DNA of 27,247 nt from Ophiothrix spiculata (taxonomy: Eukaryota; Echinodermata; Ophiuroidea; Amphilepidida; Ophiotrichidae), in NCBI GenBank assembly GCA_000969725.1, contig JXSR01S015829.1; one strand, written 5' to 3'. Within the stretch, counting starts at the first letter, position 1, and each line of letters begins with the position of its first letter. Shown one piece after another: positions 19,250-27,247 of this stretch. Both the position numbers and the translations under genes were made by a program. The notes beneath the pieces are model-generated. The model had not been told where the DNA came from, ran no database searches, and saw nothing but the letters and a program-made list of their open reading frames with translations.

Positions 19250-20748
19250 TGGATGTTTGTTTGGATTATAAACAAAATCATGATACAGTGTATCATTGCC
19301 AGACATATGGATAATATTCTTAAGCATGTTAAGTGGCTATGTGTGTTATAATACCATAGAGCACTGCATCATTATCTCCTATTACAGGTATGACATGGGT
19401 ATACGATATCTGTGTTTAATTTAAAGGTAATATACACTTTAATAACATACACGCTCGTAACTAAATTCAAGCTCTCTCATTATACAACTAATTTCAGTAC
19501 TTTTTTGTTGCAAAATTGATACCGACAATTTTAAATTTCTCCATGAGTACTGTGCATGAAATCTTTATTTCTACATATTTTATTATTTGTTTAATCTAGC
19601 GTAGATCACGTTCGGCATTTGTTTTCCAAGTATGATTATTTTCATCTGAATAATGCGCTTAATCATGGGTTTCTTTCTTAGCATTCGAATCAAAAACTAT
19701 AGTCATTTCAAAAAGACACGACATTGTTTATGGACATTTATATTGGTGTACTATTTACTGTTATGGCACCATCATTGGTAATTTTTAGTCAAGATTCACC
19801 AAAATTGCAATTCTTTAGATATGATAATTGGCAGCTTAAGAAAATAGTGTATTTCCAAATGCTGTTTATTTAAAGAAAATCGGACATTTTGCTTTTCGAC
19901 TGATTAAGTGTAAACAGGTAATTACGGAACGCATACGAAACAGTCGAAACCATACTTTCTGGTACTCTTACTTTAACACAGCGAACAAAGATGACGACAC
20001 ATGCCACTACGTGAGGAAAAGATTTTGGATGTTTGTCAAATTAATGCAATTTTTACTTCACAGTAACTCATAATTCCCTGTTTTGATCACTTTCCTCGTG
20101 GGTATTCAAGCTGATTCAATTCTGAGTAATTGAATATTTCATAAACATTGACATTTGCTTTAGAATACAATGCAACAGGCTCACAAATACATGTCTTAAG
20201 TAATACTGAGTGATTGATGCCATGGGAATATATAGAAGGGCAAACACAGTTGGTTTGTTTAATAATTAATGCTGTTTTGCTTATGCTTGTTTCGTAAGAT
20301 TTAAGTAAAATATCCTTTCAATGCTCAGGAAATCAATACGCAAAAAATGAAGTTGAGAATAATACGAAACCCGTAGAATGGCAGCCTAAAATCTTTTAAA
20401 AGATTACACCACAAGAGGTAAAACTATCTTATAAAAAACTAAATAATGAAACCTTGTTTATGTTTTTCTTGTTTGTTTGTTTACATATACGTTTTAATAT
20501 ATGAATTAGACAGACAACGTAAAGTAAGATGACACCACATGATATTTGCGTGGGGTTATCAATTCATGCCTGCAAGCAATGGCGGTAAACATAATAAACA
20601 CACCCACAAATACTTATTTTCCAGACTTATTATCTGTAATTTAACATATGTCTAACTGTGCCTTTTGTGACACGTCTTTCTCCACAACAATATCCCGCCG
20701 AAAATTCGACGACTCACTCTCCAATTGGCTCAAATCTGCAAAATGCAA
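19250..20748 (+). repeat. Unit segment absent from copy 1
   Basis: Non-coding AT-rich unit sequence, homologous to 25693-27030 of copy 3 and in part (19855-20345) to 18071-18570 of copy 2a. No gene is supported. A word GACACGTCTTTCTCCAC at about 20670 corresponds to the reverse A1 fragment in copy 3. Confidence 0.7.
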
Positions 20749-21612
20749 GTAGAAATACATTTTTGAAATATAATTATGATTTTATTGGCAAGCAAAAGTA
20801 TAGGACGCCAAAGAAAATCCTTACTGATGCTAAATGGGACGAGGTTAATTGAGTTTTTTTTTTCCAATGGCGGTCATAAAACGATTTGTCGTGTTTGGAC
20901 AACAATTTACTTTGTTTTGTTTTTTTGCGCTGACAAGTGTTTGGTCTATATGGACACATCCCCTTTTAAAAGTACATAATGCAATTGACAAGTTTCAATT
21001 AACATAAAATTTCTAGACATATGCATTGATTGATATTTTGTCAAGTGAAAAATGATAAGTTTACAAATTAATAACCATGAGAGCATTGCATATATAACAT
21101 AGAGGTGGTCAACACGCCAACGGTAGAAATTGAATTTCCAAGGTTGATTTTAAGGGGCAAAACAAATGTAAAACACCTTGATTTCCCTTGATATGTTTTG
21201 TAGAGCCAGTGTTCTACTTTAACAACAAAAAACAAACAATCAATTATTCAAGATTAAGATCTGAACACAATGCTGAAAGAAATACTGGAAAAAACCACCG
21301 TTTTTTAAAATAGGGCCATTTTTCTTTTTCATGAGAAAAACTAAGTCCAGTATCTACTATATCTAACATGTGTACATACAACTTTTTGCATGGGATTGGA
21401 TTAAAGTGAAATATATGTTTAATGGAAGTATCTGCTATGCATTATAAATGCACATACTGCGTTTTTACTTTGCGAGGAAGAGTCATGAGATAGCTAATAG
21501 TCTGAAAAATACATGATGGTCAAAATGTGTTGACACAAGCACAAGCTCGTGTCTATCATCCGAACGTGTTAAAACATTTAATTTGAATATGCATGTCTCT
21601 TTTTAATGTCTA

Positions 21613-22054
21613 CCCGTTCAGACAGAGCCAAAAAGTCATCTTTAGTCGTCTTTAGTCGTATTCGAGTTATATCGAGTTCAAAATTCACTTGTGTGTGAAC
21701 AGTTAAAGTCGACTTAAGTCATCTTTCAAAAAGTTGTCTTACATCGGATTTTCAACTCGCTAAAAAGCAAGTTAAGTCGCGTTAGTAATTCGATGTAACT
21801 CGATTAACGACGACAACCGATGACTTTTCGTACGTGTGAACACATGTCGTCGTGAATCGAGTTGAATTCGTGTTTACTTCTACAACGCATTGACCTGGAA
21901 CAAGTAAAATTCATTTCAAATTCGACTTGAAAAACGTAGCGCATGTGTGAACAGTCGTAAGTCGAGTTACTTTTCGTTAATCCGAGGTCGTGTTTGAAAT
22001 TTATAAATGAACTCGATATCAAGCTAAGACGACTTTTTAGTGTGTCTGAACGGG
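21613..22054. mobile_element. 442-bp TIR element inserted in copy 3
   Basis: Perfect 12-bp ends CCCGTTCAGACA and TGTCTGAACGGG, with the inverted similarity extending inward (both ends reach AAAAAGTC). Copies 1 and 2a show uninterrupted sequence (ATGTCTCAAT) where this copy is split, so the boundaries are supported by empty sites. The interior is rich in GTCG and CGAGTT words and holds GTGTGAACA three times (about 21692, 21834, 21945). A minus-strand 72-codon frame is unremarkable. The target duplication is unclear and the superfamily is not assigned. Confidence 0.85.
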
Positions 22055-22625
22055 ATAAATGTATATCTAATGATGAGAAACAAATAATTTACGGCACTAA
22101 CAATCAAAGTAATGGAATTCAACTTCGAAATGTTCTGACAGAATGACAACGTGATGGCGGGATCTGTTATAATATAAGTATGTGTAGTTTGGTTGATATA
22201 AAGGTTGACAATAAGTGTGATGGGATATTTGATTTAAGAAAGCATTGATTTTCTTATTATCAGAATAAAGGTTGTCATAATCATTTAAAATATACATTCT
22301 GAACTCGAATAAACTTTTTGAGACAAATTAATCAAGACATTCATCATTTTTATGGCTGTTTAATATTTGTCGATGCTATCGTCTAGAATTATTTAGACAA
22401 TGAAAGGTGAAATTGGGATGAGACTACAATACAACATGTTTTAATGTAATGAAAGTAGTAACACCAAATTAATTAAATGCCATTGGTCCTCTCAGAATAT
22501 GTCTTTCTTGAGCACTATGCCAATATAATAGAAAACATATAAACATGAAGTTTTAGACTAATGATCAATTTATGTTATATTACGTATTGAATAATGTGGT
22601 ATGCATTTATGGAAATTCAAAAGTA

Positions 22626-23251
22626 TTAACCCTCGTCTTCGTAAAGGGAGTGGGGGTACCCACCCCATAACGGATGATCGCTGATTGCACCAAAACTCAA
22701 AATAAAGCGACCCTAAGCATTTTGGTAATTGTTTTTACATCCTTTGCGGTCATTTTGATGAACAAATAGGGGTTGGGGTTATGGTAGGCCGTCAAAGTCC
22801 GAGGGTAGGGGGAGGGGTGGTTGCCACCTCGATTTTTTTTTTTCATTTTGAAAAAAGATATCTGCATGACATGGACTTAAGCTTACAGGACCTATTAGAA
22901 TGGTTGATTCCTTCAAATATTAGCACAAATTGATGAAAATCGTACATTTAGAACGATTTTATGAAAAAAAGATTTTGCCCAAAGTCATTTTTTTTCTGTC
23001 CGGGGATGCTTTGTGACGTCATAATTGCGTAACGCTTAGACCGATTTTCATGATATTGGTATCAATGGAAAGGATAGACTCTACCCTGTACTATTATAGT
23101 AGAGGGTAGGGTCTATCCTTACCAATAATAATAGTACCAAGCAATATAACTTTAAGGGTCCTAATTTCAAAATCACAGGGGGTGGTTCCCCTCAGGAAGA
23201 CGTGTTAATAAACAAATAAAAAAAAAACAGGTTCAGGAAGACGAGTGTTAA
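22626..23251 (+). mobile_element. piggyBac-like MITE A1, copy 3
   Basis: The left end TTAA then CCCTCGTCTTCGTAAAG is the best preserved in the window. The right end is CAGGAAGACGAGTG then TTAA (23251), again with an inner duplicate end word finishing at 23208. It contains TGACGTCA (23014-23021) and, unlike copy 1, an internal inverted duplication at 23070-23120. At 626 bp it has no transposase and must rely on one supplied elsewhere, if it ever moved. Confidence 0.78.
23070..23120. repeat. Hairpin inside A1, copy 3 only
   Basis: AAGGATAGACTCTACCCT (23070-23087) and AGGGTAGGGTCTATCCTT (23103-23120) are inverted copies with one mismatch around a 15-base loop. The outer words TTGGTA and TACCAA extend the pairing after a bulge. 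Copy 1 at 12495-12525 has only the left arm. Confidence 0.85.
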
Positions 23252-24863
23252 AAATCAATAGTTATACCTGTATTAAAAATAAATGTTTGCATCTTGACCA
23301 AGATATAAAATGAAGTAAAAATAAAATAAAATAAAATAAATACAACCAACAAAAATATTCTACTCAGACACGGTAAATACAAGTACTGTGACTACGACCA
23401 CCATGACTACAAAAAGCATTTGCGATTTTCTTCAGTATTCCTGAGCAAATTAAATACGACAAATTCACAGAGTAGTTACACGCTTTCAGCTCTTATTCCC
23501 ATCATAAAGGGGTTTCGACCATGTACAATGTGCCACATTTGATGAAGATCTTTGTCAATCACGAACCAAATAGTGAAGTGCATGTGTTTTAATGAGATGT
23601 TTCACAATATATATAAATGAAGCACGATGAAGAACGAAACGAAATACTTTGAATGTAATATGTTTTATTTGGCTTCCGAGATAAAGACAAAAACAAAAAC
23701 AACCAAATATGCAAAAAACAGAAAAAAAGAAAGAATAAACTGAAATAAGTGTATTGTAGCCCGATTGTTTTATTTGAAACGATGAATGTCGTCTCTGATA
23801 GATGATCGTGTTAAAGTTTTGAATTTACATCTATCTAATAGACAGAAATACTAAACGTCAGTACTAATTACAAAACCCAAAATCCAACTTGACATGTGCC
23901 AACAGAATGTACTGCGATTTGTTTGATTTGTTATTGTAGATAAACTCAAACAAAATGTGTGCTTTGGTTGATATGTGGTATTTTTGTTGATAATAGTATT
24001 TACGACTGTCAAAGTCATTTAAAATATACACACTGAACTCGGGTGAACTTTACGAATTGACAATACAATGGCAGATAAAACCAGAGAGAATATCTTGTTG
24101 CTATTTATATGCAGGTAATGCGTTTCAATTGTTAAGTATTTGATGAAAGTTTGATGAGATGCAATTTGCTTTCAAATAGAAATGTTTCGATATTTGATGT
24201 ACCCTTTGACGGAGTCACTGTACATTAGGAGAAAAAATTTAATTATTTAAATTTTGCTTTCAATATGGCACAAGTTATGATCTTGGCACATCATCGTCGC
24301 GGCACATTTGGAGTTGTTGAATATATGATTGTTAGCACAGAGAAAAAGACCGAATCCTCGATTAATGAATAGGATGAGTGGACGAAGTATAGGATCTCCG
24401 GATCAAACTATGAGTAACCCAGAAACATGACAAAAAAATCTCAAAATACAATGCCAAAAGATGTATTTTCATTTAGAGCAGTGAGGACATATTCTTAACC
24501 TATTGAAGTATGTGCTAATCTATATCTATGAATGTTGTCATTCATCCAGGTTGCTTCAAATACCAACATTATTCGGTTACATTCACCTGCGTTTTGAGTT
24601 CAACATCCATTTTTCTCGTTGACATTTATTTTTTTTACAAAATTATAAGAACCGTCATGATTATGACAGTAGAAAAGAAGGACATTATGAAAGGTCACGT
24701 GTAAACTCCAAAGCACTTAATGTACTTTAATCACAAGTATCTCTTGATAGTTGCAGAAAGCCCTTAACACAGTTTTCAGATACTTGACTCATATGAAATG
24801 GAAACTGTTTGGGTGCACTTGCCTACATTATCTTCTTGAGTCATGATCATTGACCATAAATGC
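23252..24863 (+). repeat. Unit segment between A1 and A2, copy 3
   Basis: Aligns with 12625-14363. It starts with an expanded ATAAA microsatellite (about 23312-23342). It is non-coding: indels between the two copies disrupt every frame examined. Confidence 0.7.
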
Positions 24864-25262
24864 TTAACCCTCGTCTTCCTAAGGATAAAGTGGTGTATCT
24901 CTGGTTGATCACCAATTTCATCAAACACAATACAAAGAAACACTGGAATAATTAATGTTACATCCTTGGCAGTCATTTTGTTAAGGTAACAGTACTGTAG
25001 ACCGTGAAAGTCCGAGGTTACGGAAGAAGTTGCCATCTCAACAAAAAAATCAAAAAATAAATAAAGTTCATCTGCATTGTCGTTTCCTCTATTCTATAAC
25101 AATTTTTTTTAAATGGTCATTTTTGTCAAAAATAGTGAATTTCGGACCGGAAATAATGTGATGTCATAATTGCGTAATTCCTTGACCGATTTTCATCTGA
25201 TGCTTAGCAGATTTGGAAATTATTAAAAGTAGTATAACTATAATTTCACAATTCATACAATA
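24864..25262 (+). mobile_element. MITE A2, copy 3
   Basis: Starts TTAA then CCCTCGTCTTCCTAAGG and follows A1 through TTACATCCTTGGCAGTCATTT, GTCCGAGGTTA, and the TGATGTCATAATTGCGTAA block followed by TTGACCGATTTTCAT. The right terminus is missing. An 86-codon minus-strand frame overlaps it and is discussed as rejected. Confidence 0.72.
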
Positions 25263-25386
25263 TTAAAACATAATTCTACGTAGCTCACTAAACGAAATGA
25301 GGTCAGCTAAGCGCTTCATATGTCGCCATTAATATTCCACCAACGTTTGAATATCGGTTACAGCTAAAAGCCAACCACGGACATTT

Positions 25387-25630
25387 GTGATGGCTTACCC
25401 CGAAAAGGGGGACTTTGTGACAGAGCACTTTTCACGAAACTGGCAGTAAAAATAAAGAAAATAATTAGAATTCCCAGCAGATTTTCTCTTGTAAAATTTG
25501 ATCTCCATGATATGATCCATTTCAACAAGTAAGATGCCATTTTCATTTTAGAAAATGCTGTAACAGATGAAATGATAAAATCAAAACTGATATCATCTGC
25601 AAAGTCCCCCTTTCGGGATGAGTCATCTCA
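25387..25630 (+). mobile_element. MITE family M, copy in unit 3
   Basis: Begins GTGATGGCTTACCCCGAAAA and ends CCCCTTTCGGGATGAGTCATC. It is nearly full length and most similar to the copy at 14903-15140, in the opposite orientation to the intact one at 93-355. Confidence 0.82.
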
Positions 25631-25692
25631 TATTTATCTTGAACTTATCATGACAGGTGATGGCTTTTTGCACCGCATTTATTCGAGTAGAT

Positions 25693-27030
25693 GGATGTTT
25701 GTTTGGAGTATAAACAAAATCATGATACATTGTATCATTGCTAGACATATGGATAATATTCTCACTTATCCAAGTGTCTGTGTGTGTTATACCATAGAGC
25801 ACTGCATCTTTATATCCTATTACATGTATGACATGGGTATACGATACCTGTGTTCTATTAAAAGGTAAAATATACTTTAATAACATAAACACGCGTAACT
25901 GAATTTGAGCTCTCTCATTATAAAACTAATTTCAGTACTTTTTTGCTGCAAAATTGACATCGAAAAACTCGTGATAATACGTCTACTAAATGTAATCTGG
26001 TTTACATCAGCATACGTATTTTTTATTTGTTTTATCTATAGCGTAGATCACGATTTGTTTTGCGAGTATGATTATTTTCTTCTGAATAAATGCGCTTGAT
26101 CATGGGTTTTTGTTTTTTAGCATTCGAATTAAAAACTAGTCATTTCAAAAAGACATGACATTGTTTATGGGCATTTATATTGGAAACTATTTAATGTGTA
26201 ATGACACCATCGCTGGTAAATTTTAGTCAAGGTTCACCACAATTGCAATTTTTTAGATAAGATAATTGACAGCTTAAGAAAATAGTGAATTTCCAACTAC
26301 TGTTTATTTAAAGGAAATAGGACATTTCGCTTTTTATTTTATGACTGATTAAGTGAAAAGAGATATTTACGAAACGCATACGAAACGTTAACATCCTGTT
26401 ACTCAAGATGACGACGCATATGCCTCGACGTGAGGAAAAGATTTTGGATGTTTGTCAACATTATGCAGTTTTTAATTCACTCTTGCTCAAAATCCCCTGT
26501 CTTTTACCACTTCCCCGAAGCGATTCAAGCTGATTCAATTCTGAGTAATTGAAAATGTCATAAATATTGACATTTGCTTTATAATGCAATTCAACAGGCT
26601 CACAGATACATGTCTTTAGTAATACTGAGTGATTGATGCCATGGGAATAAATGGAAAGGCAAACAGTGTTGGTTTGCTTAATAATAAATGCTGTGTTGCT
26701 TATGCATGTTGCGTAAGATTTAAGTAAAAAATCCCCCAAATGATCAGGAAATCAATATGCAAAAAATAAAATTGAGAATATTACGAATCCCGTAGAATGG
26801 CAGCCTAAAATATTTTAAAAGATTACACCACAAAAGGTAAAAAAATAATATTTTAAATAATTAAACCTTGTTTATAATTTTCTTGTTTGTTTGTTTTCAT
26901 ATACGTTTGAATATATGAATTAGACAGACAACGTACAGTAAGATGACACCGCACGATATTTGCGTGGTGTAATCAAATCATGCCTGCAAGCAATGCCGGT
27001 AAACAAGAAAAACTCATCAACAAATACGTA
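25693..27030 (+). repeat. Unit segment equivalent to 19250-20640, copy 3
   Basis: Non-coding unit sequence. Shared blocks include GGATAATATTCT, CTCTCATTATA, GCGTAGATCACG, GAGGAAAAGATTTTGGATGT and ATTAGACAGACAACGTA in the same order as copy 2b. No gene is supported. Confidence 0.7.
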
Positions 27031-27073
27031 GTTTCTAGACTTCAATTTAACATACGTCTTACTGAGCCTTTTT

Positions 27074-27196
27074 GTGACACGTCTTCCTCCACCCCCTGTA
27101 ATTGCGAAATTGACACGCCCAAAATTATGTTGTTTGGTACCCGATAAGGGTAGGGTCTCACCTTTCTATTGATATGATGAACATGAATATCAGTCA
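27074..27196 (-). mobile_element. Right-end fragment of an A1-like MITE, reversed
   Basis: Read on the minus strand this follows the right half of A1: ATTCATG, ATATCAATAGAAAGGTGAG, ACCCTACCC, GGTACCAA, then CAGGGGGTGG, AGGAAGACGTGT. It is therefore a second, inverted A1-type copy within the unit, truncated at its inner side. It shows considerable divergence from the forward A1 copies. Confidence 0.6.
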
Positions 27197-27247
27197 ATGA
27201 CGGTCCTAAACCGATCTTTTCCAATGACGGTCAAAAAACGATTTGTC

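Larger units (their letters stand above)
18873..21342 (+). repeat. Tandem unit, copy 2b (5' truncated)
   Basis: Starts abruptly in the block upstream of A2 (AAACTGTTTGGGTGCACTTGCC) and runs to the unit end at 21230 (GATATGTTTTGTAGAGCCAG), followed by the linker to copy 3. It retains the 1.5-kb part (19250-20748) deleted from copy 1, which copy 3 also has (25693-27030). The linker 21231-21342 resembles 15960-16051 (CACAATGC followed by GAAAGAAA). The reading frames are short and shared only because the DNA is duplicated. Confidence 0.82.
21343..27247 (+). repeat. Tandem unit, copy 3 (most complete, cut by the window end)
   Basis: Contains every landmark of the unit in order and still lacks the last few hundred bases (the window stops at the position equivalent to about 20890 of copy 2b), which gives the estimate of about 6.3 kb for a full unit. 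It carries a private 442-bp insertion near its start and a private hairpin inside A1. No coding region is supported; its frames (66, 72, 86, 98, 89, 92 codons) either follow repeats or overlap insertions. Confidence 0.88.

Noticed and set aside
10763..27247. rDNA, histone or another known tandem gene array
   Set aside because: No rRNA, histone or other coding signature occurs in the unit; the repeated content is MITEs and AT-rich spacer.

Overview
The window reads as nuclear, non-coding, repeat-rich DNA of a eukaryote, most likely an invertebrate animal. This rests on the very AT-rich composition by eye, the absence of any convincing protein gene in 27 kb, several families of short terminal-inverted-repeat (TIR) elements, tRNA-like Pol III box sequences and a multi-kilobase tandem repeat. 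The species cannot be named from the sequence. Every open frame is short (at most 136 codons), and where homologous copies can be compared the frames are broken, or their few differences are mostly amino-acid-changing. No CDS is annotated.

Positions 1-10712 are low-copy AT-rich DNA carrying old non-autonomous DNA transposons. A MITE (family M) lies at 93-355. A TTAA-type element with a tRNA-like core lies at 462-730. Further TTAA-flanked elements lie at 940-1273 and 6140-6670. A tRNA-like (SINE-like) remnant is at 7004-7057. There are local tandem duplications at 2164-2243, 2892-3007, 3693-3828, 4871-5069 and 8430-8722, hairpins at 1977-2002, 4807-4866 and 10047-10078, and a diverged dispersed repeat near 4.0, 5.7 and 8.1-8.8 kb. 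A 50-N assembly gap is at 10713-10762.

Positions 10763-27247 are dominated by a head-to-tail array of one complex unit, estimated at about 6.3 kb when complete. Remnants are: the end of a unit right after the gap (10763-10857), copy 1 (11238-16051), copy 2a (16052-18570), copy 2b (18873-21342) and copy 3 (21343 to the window end, the most complete). Each copy carries its own large deletions or insertions. The unit itself contains a TTAA-bounded piggyBac-like MITE (A1), a right-truncated relative (A2) and a copy of MITE family M that is in the opposite orientation to the one at 93-355.

Two further elements mark single copies. A 121-bp near-perfect foldback with TTA flanks (PIF/Harbinger-like) is in copy 1, and its left half recurs beside the gap. 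A 442-bp element beginning CCCGTTCAGACA is in copy 3; copies 1 and 2a lack it at that point. The window therefore records MITE-laden segmental tandem duplication followed by copy-specific decay. I found no evidence of an operon, a CRISPR array, a defence system or any other gene-encoded system.
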